A DNA stretch of 64,000 bases from Pegethrix bostrychoides GSE-TBD4-15B. GTDB lineage: Bacteria > Cyanobacteriota > Cyanobacteriia > Elainellales > Elainellaceae. Position 1 is the first letter of the stretch. Each line of letters begins with the position of its first letter. The stretch spans positions 62,001-126,000 of the forward strand of contig JAHHHV010000066.1 in assembly GCA_019359155.1 (NCBI GenBank), read 5' to 3'. This document shows, one piece after another, positions 55,807-64,000 of this stretch. The notes beneath the pieces were generated by a model. It did not search any database. It saw only the letters and a list, made by a program, of their open reading frames with translations, and had not been told where the DNA came from. The translations under genes and the position numbers were made by a program.

Positions 55807-56319
55807 TTAAGCTGATTTTTCGGCAGGTCGCAAATAAATCGCGCCGGAAATCAGCGTCAGCGCCACCGAGATCCAAAAGGCAACCAGCGCCGGCAATCGC
55901 CAGTCTGCTCCCAGCGGCGCAATCAGCAGCGCAATTGCCGCAATCTGGCTGACGGTCTTCAGCTTGCCCCAGAGGTTTGCGCCGGAGATCGTAGTTTGAT
56001 TTACCCGCCAGCCCGCAATCACCAGTTCGCGCCCCAGAATTAAAAATACGCCCCAGGCTGGAATCGCGCCCAGCTCAACCAGCACCAGCAGCGGAGCCAG
56101 CACCAGCAGCTTATCCACCAGCGGATCAAGAAATTTGCCCAGCTCGGTGACTTGGTTGAGCCGTCTGGCCAAATAGCCGTCCAGCCAGTCTGTGCCCGCC
56201 GCCACCAGAAATACCGCCAGCGCGATCCACTGCGCCCGCAGCGAAGGCTGATAGAGCAGCACCAGCAGAATTGGCACGCCCAGCAGTCGCGAAACCGTGA
56301 TCCAAGTCGGTAGGTTCAT
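55807..56319 (-). CDS. pgsA: CDP-diacylglycerol--glycerol-3-phosphate 3-phosphatidyltransferase
   Basis: The product is 170 residues with four to six membrane helices. The CDP-alcohol phosphotransferase motif DWLDGYLARRLNQVTELGKF followed by LDPLVDK has all catalytic Asp and Gly residues. It makes phosphatidylglycerol phosphate, and phosphatidylglycerol is essential for photosystem II and thylakoids. Single gene with ordinary codon use. Confidence 0.96.
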   Translation of the reverse strand: MNLPTWITVSRLLGVPILLVLLYQPSLRAQWIALAVFLVAAGTDWLDGYLARRLNQVTELGKFLDPLVDKLLVLAPLLVLVELGAIPAWGVFLILGRELVIAGWRVNQTTISGANLWGKLKTVSQIAAIALLIAPLGADWRLPALVAFWISVALTLISGAIYLRPAEKSA

Positions 56320-56464
56320 AGTGAACGGGGGGTGAATGGGGGGAAGAATCGAGCTTTGCTTAGTTCTTTAGTTCTATCGAGATTCTGGCGAGATTCTGGC
56401 TGGCTTGTCACCCCACCCTGGAGAGGTTTAGCGCTCCAGCACGCATTCAGCGCTCATTCAACAC

Positions 56465-57832
56465 TCATTCAGCACTCACGGTCAACACCTGCGGCGGCGT
56501 TGAGTCAGGCGGATAGAGCAAGCTAAACTCAACCAGCCGCCGCTCACCGCCCGCTAGCTCCAGCCTCACCAGCGGCTCTCCCTGCTGACCGCGTCGCTGC
56601 ACCAAATGGATATATCGCACTTGCAGCTTGCCCTGATCATCTGCATAGCGCAGTCGGACGCTACCCCGAAAAAATGTCTGAGTCGGCAGTGGATCGAAAA
56701 AGCGCAGACCATTGCGACTCAAGCTGTCTTCTTTGATCGGCGTTTGCAGTGCTAGCGTCACGGCCCGGGGCTGACTGTCCGGGTTGACCAGCGGCAGTGA
56801 CAGATCGTACTGGATGCCGTAGTTACCGTGGGCTTCGTAGGCCGTGTCGGGATAGCGGACGCGCATCTGAGCCGACTGGCTTTGGTCGCTGCCCATTCTG
56901 CCTCGCGCCAATGTGCTCAGCCCGTAAGAAAAGGCGCTGCCCGCTGCCGGGATGGTCAAGCTAGCCGAATCGGGATTATCAGTGACCTGGGACTGCCAGC
57001 TGGAACCAATTGCCACGCCCGCAACGCGCCCGTAGATAATCTGGTTGGTGGGAGCCGTGTTGTCGAGCAGGGAGGGCGGACGGTCGCGGGGGGTGACTAG
57101 ACTGCCAGTTTGCAGCAGGCTCTCCCAGTCTTGCAGGCTAGGCGGAACTTCTCGATTGGCTGCTGTTCGCGCCATCAGCGCTAGACTTGCCAGATAGACT
57201 GGGCCGCTGCTCCGGAGCCGCATCAGGGTTGAGCGACCGTTCACGGGCGGATCGAGCTCGGCCACCGGAATCGGCAGGTTCAGCAGCATTTGGTAGGCGT
57301 TGGGCGCAATGGTGATCCGGGGTGGAAAAATCGCCTGCCGCAGCCCCCGCAGCAGGTCACTCATCGCCCGATCACCTGGCCCCGCAAACACCCGACCCAG
57401 CGGATTTTCCAGCATTGGCGGCAGCGGGATGAACGGCGCGTCCGGCTGGCTGAGGTAGCTGGCGGCTTGCAGCGTATCCAGCGTGACCGGGCGACTGCCG
57501 GGGTTGTAGGCGATCACACCTAGATAGGCGCTGGTTTTGGCGGGGGAGAGCGCCTTGAAGACGTGATGAGCAAAAATGTCGAAGCGTCCGTTGAAGCCGA
57601 AGTTGAGATGGGCGGCGGGAGTTACCTTGCCCTCTGGCGGAAAGGTCGAGAGGAGAATGCCTTCTGTGCCGATAATTTCAGGGCTGTTGCTGTTCAATAC
57701 AGGCACGTCATCTAGCGCACCGGGCAGCGGACGGACAATTTGCGGAATCACGATCTCCTGGGCGGGCGGCGGGGCGGGAGACGGAGACGGGGCAGGCGGC
57801 GAGGCTTGGGCGAGCAGTAGTGGCAGCAGCAT
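56465..57832 (-). CDS. DUF3370 domain protein, exported
   Basis: The product is 455 residues. It has a short hydrophobic N-terminus and a proline-rich linker (PAPSPSPAPPPAQ), then the DUF3370 domain: LNSNSPEIIGTEGILLSTFP, HLNFGFNGRFDIFAHHVFK and QIIYGRVAGVAIGSSWQ. The family is almost confined to cyanobacteria and is thought to be periplasmic or surface exposed. Function is unknown. Upstream, the start region is divergent from the phosphoribosyltransferase gene. Confidence 0.9.
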   Translation of the reverse strand: MLLPLLLAQASPPAPSPSPAPPPAQEIVIPQIVRPLPGALDDVPVLNSNSPEIIGTEGILLSTFPPEGKVTPAAHLNFGFNGRFDIFAHHVFKALSPAKTSAYLGVIAYNPGSRPVTLDTLQAASYLSQPDAPFIPLPPMLENPLGRVFAGPGDRAMSDLLRGLRQAIFPPRITIAPNAYQMLLNLPIPVAELDPPVNGRSTLMRLRSSGPVYLASLALMARTAANREVPPSLQDWESLLQTGSLVTPRDRPPSLLDNTAPTNQIIYGRVAGVAIGSSWQSQVTDNPDSASLTIPAAGSAFSYGLSTLARGRMGSDQSQSAQMRVRYPDTAYEAHGNYGIQYDLSLPLVNPDSQPRAVTLALQTPIKEDSLSRNGLRFFDPLPTQTFFRGSVRLRYADDQGKLQVRYIHLVQRRGQQGEPLVRLELAGGERRLVEFSLLYPPDSTPPQVLTVSAE

Positions 57833-57981
57833 AGAGGTTCTTCAGACAGCCTTCAAAACACAGGAGCAAAGCACAAGAGCGTCGGATTCTGAATTTACAC
57901 CATTTTGTGTGCCGCGCTGGCAAATTCAAGCCTGCGCCAGTTGGTATGATGCTGTTCATCTTTGCAAGACGAAAACCAGCT

Positions 57982-58536
57982 ATGTCAGACCTCTACGTGT
58001 CCTGGACAGAGTACCACCAGAAAATTGAGCAGTTGGCGGCTCGCATTCATCAGTCGGGATGGGAATTTGATCAAATTGTCTGCATTGCGCGGGGCGGGCT
58101 GCGGGTAGGCGACACGCTTTCCCGGATTTTTGGCCTGCCGCTGGCGATTCTCTCTACTTCGTCCTATCGCGGATCGGGCAAGCAAAGCCGCAGTTCGCTG
58201 GTGTTCTCGCGCGATTTGAGCATGACCACTCCGGGGCTGGGCAGCCAGATTCTGCTAGTGGATGATCTGGTGGACTCAGGAGAGAGCCTGAAACGCACCC
58301 TGAAATGGCTGGATCGCTACTACGGCTTTTACATTGATGAAATCCGGACTGCCGTGCTCTGGCATAAGGCCTGCTCGACAATTCAGCCCGACTACTATGT
58401 GGACTATCTCGACAACAACCCCTGGATTCATCAGCCGTTTGAAATTTACGAGCAGATGAACCCAGCCGAAATCCAGCTAGAAAGTGGCATAAAATCTGAT
58501 CAAGCTCCCTCCTCAACCGCGCGTCCCGATCCCTAA
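57982..58536 (+). CDS. Phosphoribosyltransferase family protein
   Basis: The product is about 184 residues from the ATG at 57982 (MSDLYVSWTEYHQKIEQLAA); an upstream frame from 57907 adds a non-homologous leader. The PRPP loop is ILLVDDLVDSGESLKRTL, and the N-terminal DQIVCIARGGLRVGDTLSRI is typical of xanthine/guanine-type PRTases. A role in purine salvage is likely, but the exact base is not fixed. The C-terminal 15 residues are polar and variable. Confidence 0.92.
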   Translation: MSDLYVSWTEYHQKIEQLAARIHQSGWEFDQIVCIARGGLRVGDTLSRIFGLPLAILSTSSYRGSGKQSRSSLVFSRDLSMTTPGLGSQILLVDDLVDSGESLKRTLKWLDRYYGFYIDEIRTAVLWHKACSTIQPDYYVDYLDNNPWIHQPFEIYEQMNPAEIQLESGIKSDQAPSSTARPDP

Positions 58537-58675
58537 GAATTGCTTAAGATCGCGTCAGGCATACCTTTTGGCACCTACTCTGGCTAAAAGGGGCAGCACC
58601 CTGCGCTAGTTTAGGTAGAGTCATCGTTTAGATCGGCTTAGATCAGCAGTTCAATTCAGCACCCAAAATCAGCTT

Positions 58676-61216
58676 ATGACCAGTCAGCCAATGGATTGTG
58701 TTCGCGTAGAAGATGATCGGACAGGAACAACTGTTGATACGCTCAAGCGAGCGCTCGCCGACAACTTATACTACATCCAGGGAAAAGACGAAAACTTCGC
58801 CACCCTCTACGACTACTACATGGCGCTGGCCTACACGGTGCGCGACCGACTGGTACATCGCCGCATCAAAACGGCGCAAACCTATTTTGACAAAGACATC
58901 AAAGTTGTCTACTACCTCTCCGCCGAATTTTTAATTGGGCGGCTGCTGCTCAACAACTTGATCAATATTGGCCTCTATGACCAGATGCAGCAGGCGCTCA
59001 AAGAAGCTGGCCTGAATTTGGACGATTTGCTAGAAGGCGAAGAGGAGCCGGGGTTGGGCAACGGCGGCTTGGGACGACTTGCCGCCTGCTTTTTGGACTC
59101 AATGGCGACGCTAGAAATCCCGGCGATGGGCTACGGCATCCGCTATGAGTTCGGGATTTTTGACCAGTATATCCAAGACGGCTGGCAGGTCGAATACCCG
59201 GACAACTGGCTGAGATTTGGCAATCCCTGGGAAATTCCTCGCCCTGACTATATGGTTGAGGTGAAGTTTGGTGGACATACCGAAACACATCTTGATTCAG
59301 ACGGCAATAAGCGAGTTCAGTGGTCGCCTGGAATTACGGTATACGGTACGCCCTATGATACGCCGATTCCTGGCTATGGCAACAACACTGTGAATACGCT
59401 GCGGCTTTGGTCAGCCAGGGCTGGGCAAGATTTTGACTTCCATATTTTCAACGCAGGTGACTACACGCAGGCGGTCGCTGCCAAGACCTTCTCTGAGAAC
59501 ATCTCGAAGGTGCTGTACCCGAACGACAATACGCCGCAGGGCAAGGAGCTACGGCTTCAGCAGCAGTACTTCTTTGTTGCCTGCTCGCTGCAAGATATTG
59601 TGCGGCTGTATTTGCGGAAGCACCAGTCGTTTGATGCCTTCCCTGACAAGGTGGCGATCCAGCTTAACGACACGCACCCGGCGATTAGCGTGGCTGAGCT
59701 GATGCGGATTTTCCTAGACGAGCATAGCCTAGACTGGAAGTATGCCTGGGAACTCACTCGCCGCACCTTCGCCTATACCAACCATACGTTGCTAGCTGAG
59801 GCGCTGGAAAAATGGCCGGTCAGCCTGTTTGGGCGGCTGTTGCCTCGGCATCTGGAGATTATCTACGAGATTAACCAGAGCTTTATGGATGAGATCAACG
59901 CAAAATATCCGGGTGACTACTCCAAAATGTCGCGGATGTCGTTGATTGAAGAAGGCCAGGAGAAGCAGGTACGGATGGCGCATTTGGCCTGCGTGGGTAG
60001 CCATACGGTCAATGGCGTGGCAGCGCTGCATACTGAGTTAATCAAGCAGCAGCTCATGCAGGATTTCTATCAGCTCTGGCCGGATAAGTTCCAGAACAAA
60101 ACCAACGGCATCACGCCCCGCCGCTGGCTGCTGATGAGCAACCCAGAGCTGTCAGGGCTAATTACCGAGAAAATTGGAGACGGCTGGGTCAAAGACCTCG
60201 ACAAGCTGCGCCAGATTGAACCATACGCTGACGATCCGGAGTTCCGGGTGCGCTGGCGGCAGATCAAGCAGGATCGCAAGCAGAAACTAGCCCAATATAT
60301 TCTGCGGAGTAATGGCCTAGAAGTTGATCCGCATTCGCTGTTTGATGTGCAGATTAAACGCATTCACGAGTATAAGCGGCAACTGCTCTGCGCTATGCAT
60401 ATGATTGCGCTCTACAACCGGGTCAAGGCCAATCCGGGTATGGATCTGGTGCCCCGCACCTTCATTTTCGGCGGCAAGGCAGCTCCGGGCTATTTTGTCG
60501 CCAAGATGGTGGTGAAGCTGATTAACTCAATCGGCGAGGTCATCAACAACGATCCGGATATCGCCGGTCGATTGAAGGTGGTGTTTTTGGCAAACTACTC
60601 GGTATCGCTGGGGCAGTTTGCCTATCCGGCTGCGGATCTGTCTGAGCAGGTTTCGACAGCGGGTAAGGAGGCATCCGGCACAGGCAATATGAAGTTCTCG
60701 CTGAACGGGGCGCTGACAATTGGCACGCTGGACGGCGCGAACGTGGAGATCCGCGAGGAGGTGGGAGCCGAAAACTTCTTCCTGTTTGGACTGACGGCAC
60801 AGGAAGTGATGGCGAAGAAAGCCGCAGGCTATAGGCCGACCGACTACTATCACTCGAATCCAGTGCTGAAGCAGGTGATTGACCAGATGGGTTCGGGCTT
60901 CTTTTCGCCTCAAGAGCCGGGGCTGTTTATGTCGCTGGTGGATTCGCTCTTGCACAGCGATGAGTACATGCTGCTGGCTGATTTCCAAGCCTATCTCGAT
61001 TGTCAGGATCGGGTCAGCGAGGCGTTCCGGGATCAGGACAACTGGGCGCGGATGTCGATTCTCAACGTGGCGCGGATGGGCAAGTTCTCATCTGACCGGA
61101 CGATTGATCAGTACTGCAAAGAGATCTGGCAGGTTGAACCAATGCCGATTGATCTAGGGGTCTATTCGCAGGAAACCGCTGGCTTGAAGGTGACTAAAGC
61201 CCCTGAGCAGGCTTAG
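58676..61216 (+). CDS. glgP: Glycogen/starch/alpha-glucan phosphorylase
   Basis: The product is 846 residues, the family's usual length. It releases glucose-1-phosphate from glycogen. Landmarks are YYLSAEFLIGRLLLNNLINI, GNGGLGRLAACFLDSMATL, FALNDTHP-type QLNDTHPAISVAELMR, KRIHEYKRQLL, and the PLP-lysine motif EASGTGNMKFSLNGALTIGT. Many cyanobacteria have two copies; only this one is in the window. Confidence 0.97.
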   Translation: MTSQPMDCVRVEDDRTGTTVDTLKRALADNLYYIQGKDENFATLYDYYMALAYTVRDRLVHRRIKTAQTYFDKDIKVVYYLSAEFLIGRLLLNNLINIGLYDQMQQALKEAGLNLDDLLEGEEEPGLGNGGLGRLAACFLDSMATLEIPAMGYGIRYEFGIFDQYIQDGWQVEYPDNWLRFGNPWEIPRPDYMVEVKFGGHTETHLDSDGNKRVQWSPGITVYGTPYDTPIPGYGNNTVNTLRLWSARAGQDFDFHIFNAGDYTQAVAAKTFSENISKVLYPNDNTPQGKELRLQQQYFFVACSLQDIVRLYLRKHQSFDAFPDKVAIQLNDTHPAISVAELMRIFLDEHSLDWKYAWELTRRTFAYTNHTLLAEALEKWPVSLFGRLLPRHLEIIYEINQSFMDEINAKYPGDYSKMSRMSLIEEGQEKQVRMAHLACVGSHTVNGVAALHTELIKQQLMQDFYQLWPDKFQNKTNGITPRRWLLMSNPELSGLITEKIGDGWVKDLDKLRQIEPYADDPEFRVRWRQIKQDRKQKLAQYILRSNGLEVDPHSLFDVQIKRIHEYKRQLLCAMHMIALYNRVKANPGMDLVPRTFIFGGKAAPGYFVAKMVVKLINSIGEVINNDPDIAGRLKVVFLANYSVSLGQFAYPAADLSEQVSTAGKEASGTGNMKFSLNGALTIGTLDGANVEIREEVGAENFFLFGLTAQEVMAKKAAGYRPTDYYHSNPVLKQVIDQMGSGFFSPQEPGLFMSLVDSLLHSDEYMLLADFQAYLDCQDRVSEAFRDQDNWARMSILNVARMGKFSSDRTIDQYCKEIWQVEPMPIDLGVYSQETAGLKVTKAPEQA

Positions 61217-61279
61217 GTTACTGTCGGCTGAATAGCTTGGCTAATTAGTGTGGCTAAATGGTTTGAGGCTGGCCTTGTG

Positions 61280-61879
61280 CTAGCCCCTTTCTGTTTCTAC
61301 GGGCGGTGATGGCTCTAGCGCCACGTCTTCGTAAACTGCTGCTAGCGTGGCTTCAAATTGAATGCTCTGGAGCTGAAACTGCTGCTGTTCGGCCCTGTAA
61401 AGTTGCAGTATCCATTGCCCTTCGGCGTTGCGGCGAAAGCATTCGATCTGCTGTCGTCTGGTGTTAATCAAAACATATTCTTGCAGGCTGTCTAGTTTCA
61501 TGTAGTCGAAAAATTTATCGCCCCGATCAAAGGCTTCGGTGGAGTCGGAGAGCACTTCCACAATCAGAGTTGGGTGCTGTTTATAGGTGGACGTGGCCTG
61601 ATCGCGCGGGTCGCAGGTGACGAGGATATCGGGGTAGTAAAACCGATTCAGCGACTCGATTCTTGCCTTCATGTCGGCAATGTAAACGCGACAGCCGCTG
61701 CCTCGAACGTGACTCCGCAGCAGCGCAAACAAATTTCCAGTCACCGTAACGTGTGCATCGCTAGCCCCAGCCATCGCGTAGACCTGCCCATCGATGTATT
61801 CGTGTTTGATGGGGCTGTTTGACTCAAGCTGAAGGTATTCGTCGGGCGTGAGGTGGGAGTGGCTGGGAGAGACAATCAT
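61280..61879 (-). CDS. Uma2 family (DUF820) endonuclease-like protein
   Basis: The product is 199 residues. The core is complete: LTPDEYLQLESNSPIKHEYI, GQVYAMAGASDAHVTVTGNL, YYPDILVTCDPRD with the Asp and PTLIVEVLSDSTEAFDRGDK with the Glu and Lys. It ends with the GQWIL-type strand and a short acidic tail. It is the commoner short Uma2 form in cyanobacteria. Function is unknown. It is 600 bases from the decayed locus and NACHT gene that follow. Confidence 0.95.
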   Translation of the reverse strand: MIVSPSHSHLTPDEYLQLESNSPIKHEYIDGQVYAMAGASDAHVTVTGNLFALLRSHVRGSGCRVYIADMKARIESLNRFYYPDILVTCDPRDQATSTYKQHPTLIVEVLSDSTEAFDRGDKFFDYMKLDSLQEYVLINTRRQQIECFRRNAEGQWILQLYRAEQQQFQLQSIQFEATLAAVYEDVALEPSPPVETERG

Positions 61880-62037
61880 CAGCGCTGCGGGTTTTGGCGG
61901 AGCATCTCTTTTAGTTTACAGTTATTACTTTGGGGAAGTCATATCGCTGTGCATTGGCAAATTCTGCAAAATTGCCGAAAGTCTTGGAATTTGCTGGGTT
62001 GCTGTCGTAGAACAATCGTGGAGTTGAGAAATTCCCC
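61880..62037. other. Intergenic stretch, no gene seen
   Basis: Upstream region of the Uma2 gene on the minus strand and of the decayed plus-strand locus. No clear promoter pair was identified. Confidence 0.4.
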
Positions 62038-62432
62038 ATGGTAAACCCGTTGACCTTGATGGCTGGCGCGCTTGCGAAATTGGCGTTTGATGAGGTTTGT
62101 TCAGTCGGGCGCAGGCGGGATGGCGAAGCAGTCGGTGGGTGGTGGCAACCGATTTCAAGACTGGTTCACAAGACTCTATAATTTTCCAAAAAACTGGAGA
62201 ATCACATTGATGCGATTTGGTACTTCGTTCACCCCTACAACTCATCCTTACTTGTTTAGGAATACCTCTATATGAAAGCGATCTGAGTGCTTTGAAGATT
62301 GTCTTTCCAGCGATCGATCTACGCTACTGGATATCACAACTCAAGTCTCAATTGATTGCTTCTGGTCACGAATCTCTGAACGAGATCGGCACAGAACTTG
62401 GAACCAGATTAGTTCGATTGAGTAATACCTGA
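62038..62432 (+). pseudogene. Decayed plus-strand gene, N- and C-terminal fragments
   Basis: From the ATG at 62038 the frame reads MVNPLTLMAGALAKLAFDE. Past about 62093 a coherent continuation is found only in another frame (FVQSGAGGMAKQSVG). The opening resembles the N-terminal segment (NPLTLxAGAxAxLAF) used by several large cyanobacterial multidomain proteins. A later frame (about 62270-62432) reads SDLSALKIVFPAIDLRYWIS and ends TELGTRLVRLSNT, which looks like a real C-terminus. The parts are not in one frame, so I infer a frameshifted, internally deleted gene. The family is unknown. Confidence 0.35.
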
Positions 62433-62486
62433 GGATATAGATTAATTCCCTCCCAACCCTCAATCCTGCGAGCTTCCAGAACTCTC

Positions 62487-62512
62487 AAAGTCTCCTAATT
62501 CTAAGGGACTTA
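62487..62512. repeat. AAGTC-type hairpin repeat near the NACHT gene end
   Basis: AAGTCTCC and GGGACTT form a short stem around about 8 bases, followed by AGGGGGC. It resembles the hairpin arms at 46123-46162 (AAAGTCTCC / GGGACTTT). Confidence 0.45.
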
Positions 62513-62552
62513 GGGGGCTACCAAAGCTTGAAACGCTCAGGACTAGCTCGTG

Positions 62553-64000
62553 CTACAGTCCACAAGTCTCTGCGCGAGAAAAGAGATGCACACACAACAC
62601 CTTTAACAAGAAACTAAAACCCCCACTAGGAAGTTCTCCGACGAGAGAGTTTGGAAGATCGAAACTGAGGTTTTCGTATCTCCTAAATTCGTTGTCCCTA
62701 CGCCACCCAACGCGATCGAAAAACTCGCGCCAGTCCTCCAAATTGTAAGTCTTTGGGCTACCAAATTCTTGCCAGATCTGCTTCTGGACGCTAAAGCCCC
62801 ATTTACCGTTGCTATGTTCAACCCACAGCCGATCAATCGTCACTAGTTCTTTGCAGGGGAAGCTAAGTATGTCGTCTACTGAGAAAATGTCGCCAATTTC
62901 TTTGCCAACTGTGGTGATCATCAGCTCATAGGTTTCTCGATCCGCTGCTTTCCATTCAGCATTGGTTAGCATGTTCTCCAATGGTTGAAACCGAGCAGTT
63001 GTGATCTCGTTCACCAGCGCTGGATTGAGGCGGCGGCGTTGGGTATTGGTGCTGTCGCGCCAGCAGTCGTAGGCTAAATGAACGTACTGCTGATCTAGCG
63101 CTGCTCGCAATAGCGATATCGGATCAATCTGCGCTGCATAAAGCCGAATTGTGGAGTACCAAAACGGTTCATTCAGATGCGGATAGAGCAAAGCCTCTTG
63201 CCGCAAGCGCTTGACTTCCGCCGCCGCCAAATACTCCTGAAAGCTAAGGTGGGTAAACTCATACTCTTCCGGTTCGCGTTCCACTAGCAATTCGCTCACC
63301 TGCACAATCTGCTCCAAGAAATCTTCGGGATGCACAGTTTCATCCTGCTGCGCTAAATGCTGAGCCAACAGCGGCAGCAATTCCTGCTTCGAGATCTGCT
63401 CTAGCTGACGCTGCATCATCTCCAGCGCCAAACCCTGAAGCACAACCTGCCGCTCGTCGGCTTCCAGCAATAGCTCAACATTGCGAGCATTTGGGCGGTT
63501 TCGGAGCTGAAGCGTGCAAATTTCTTGATACAGCTCAGCCCGACGGCGTGGCAGTTCAGCGCTGGGGTTAGTGCGGTGAAACGTGGCGATCATATTCAAG
63601 ATCAGCGGATTTTTCGCCATGTCCCTCAGCTCTTGGCGGCGATCAATCTGTTCCAGCAAATCAGCGGCGTTGCGATTCGCCTGCTGCTCCACATCTAGCG
63701 TGTTGCGTCCGCCTCTGGCATAGCGCTCCTGACAGAGATACCACTGCCGCACAAATTTCTGTCGCTGCTCCCGGTTAAACGCCTGCACAAATAAAGCCGT
63801 GCGCGGCTTCTCGCCCACGTATAGCTCATAGCCCCCCGGACGCGAACTAAGCAAAAACACCGACTCGCTATATTGCCGCATCTGAGCGCTAATCCACTGG
63901 CTGACGGCTTTTCGTTCGTGGTCAGCTACCTCATCAAAGCCATCTAGCATCACCAGCGCTCGCCCAGCTTCCAGCAGATTCACTGCCCAATTCGGCGGTA
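62553..64000 (-). CDS. NACHT NTPase with C-terminal GUN4 domain (5' end beyond window)
   Basis: The frame is open to base 64000, so the N-terminus and Walker A lie outside; about 482 residues are visible. It starts in the NACHT domain with Walker B and the following acidic residues (GRALVMLDGFDEVADHERK), then LLSSRPGGYEL, the NPLILNMIATFHR helical segment and TLQLRNR. The FTHLSFQEYLAAAEVKRLRQ motif ends the NACHT-associated region. The C-terminal 130 residues are GUN4-like: LENMLTNAEWKAADRETYEL, FPCKELVTIDRLWVEHSNGK, WGFSVQKQIW and FFDRVGWR. GUN4 binds Mg-protoporphyrin and other tetrapyrroles. NACHT NTPases are signal-transducing switches, several of which act in antiphage defence. Fusion of the two suggests a switch whose sensor is a tetrapyrrole-binding module; that is inference. 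Confidence 0.93.
   Translation of the reverse strand, partial: PPNWAVNLLEAGRALVMLDGFDEVADHERKAVSQWISAQMRQYSESVFLLSSRPGGYELYVGEKPRTALFVQAFNREQRQKFVRQWYLCQERYARGGRNTLDVEQQANRNAADLLEQIDRRQELRDMAKNPLILNMIATFHRTNPSAELPRRRAELYQEICTLQLRNRPNARNVELLLEADERQVVLQGLALEMMQRQLEQISKQELLPLLAQHLAQQDETVHPEDFLEQIVQVSELLVEREPEEYEFTHLSFQEYLAAAEVKRLRQEALLYPHLNEPFWYSTIRLYAAQIDPISLLRAALDQQYVHLAYDCWRDSTNTQRRRLNPALVNEITTARFQPLENMLTNAEWKAADRETYELMITTVGKEIGDIFSVDDILSFPCKELVTIDRLWVEHSNGKWGFSVQKQIWQEFGSPKTYNLEDWREFFDRVGWRRDNEFRRYENLSFDLPNSLVGELPSGGFSFLLKVLCVHLFSRAETCGL

Noticed and set aside
1-64000. tRNA or rRNA genes
   Set aside because: No T-loop, anticodon-arm or rRNA-like segments were recognised in the gaps by reading; a covariance-model scan would settle it.

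Overview
The window is chromosomal DNA from a cyanobacterium. The RNA polymerase beta-prime subunit is split into rpoC1 and rpoC2, which is diagnostic for cyanobacteria and plastids. Phylloquinone genes (menF, menA), a KGK-domain protein, DUF2949, DUF3370, DUF202 and GUN4 domains fit the same group. The moderately high GC, many short tandem duplications and the mix of accessory families suggest a Leptolyngbya-like filamentous or related lineage; that finer placement is inference. No tRNA, rRNA or CRISPR array was seen.

Layout. 1-2521: a small methyltransferase/sulfotransferase group whose outer two genes share a non-catalytic domain. 2566-6274: a UbiD decarboxylase facing an alkylation-repair operon (Ada-AraC-AlkA fusion followed by ogt). 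7080-11669: a giant secreted RTX protein with three 339-bp internal repeats, followed by a 14-bp minisatellite and a terminator. 11867-13930: moaD, a conserved cyanobacterial protein and hisD. 14180-25317: the housekeeping block rpsT, tatD, rpoB, rpoC1, rpoC2, with a near-consensus promoter before rpoB and a terminator after rpoC2. 25583-28933: a lone ketosynthase that lacks its acyltransferase, a secreted SRPBCC protein and a ketosphinganine-reductase-like SDR. 29742-35852: a minus-strand phosphorelay cluster of a five-domain response regulator, a CHASE3-PAS-PAS histidine kinase, a canonical receiver and two tandem receivers that have lost the phosphoacceptor Asp. 36061-43515: GST, hisIE, two DUF202 membrane proteins, menF, a P450, menA and a GIY-YIG protein. 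43676-46826: a bacterial dynamin-like GTPase, a KGK protein and an HNH nuclease. 46894-51697: a gene-decay zone holding a transposase fragment, benE, an internally deleted cNMP-binding/kinase remnant, an SDR, a GST, a frameshifted macro-domain remnant and an orphan DUF433 gene. 52087-61879: mazG, two Uma2 nucleases, a methyltransferase, pgsA, DUF3370, a phosphoribosyltransferase and glgP. 62038-64000: a decayed plus-strand gene facing an edge-truncated NACHT NTPase that ends in a GUN4 domain.

The strongest candidates for unusual biology are the NACHT-GUN4 protein at the right edge, the phosphorelay operon with phosphoacceptor-less receivers and a Cys/His motif inside the kinase ATPase domain, and the acyltransferase-less PKS module. 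A recurring theme is decay by clean internal deletion or frameshift, together with a high density of 8-15 bp tandem repeats between and inside genes.
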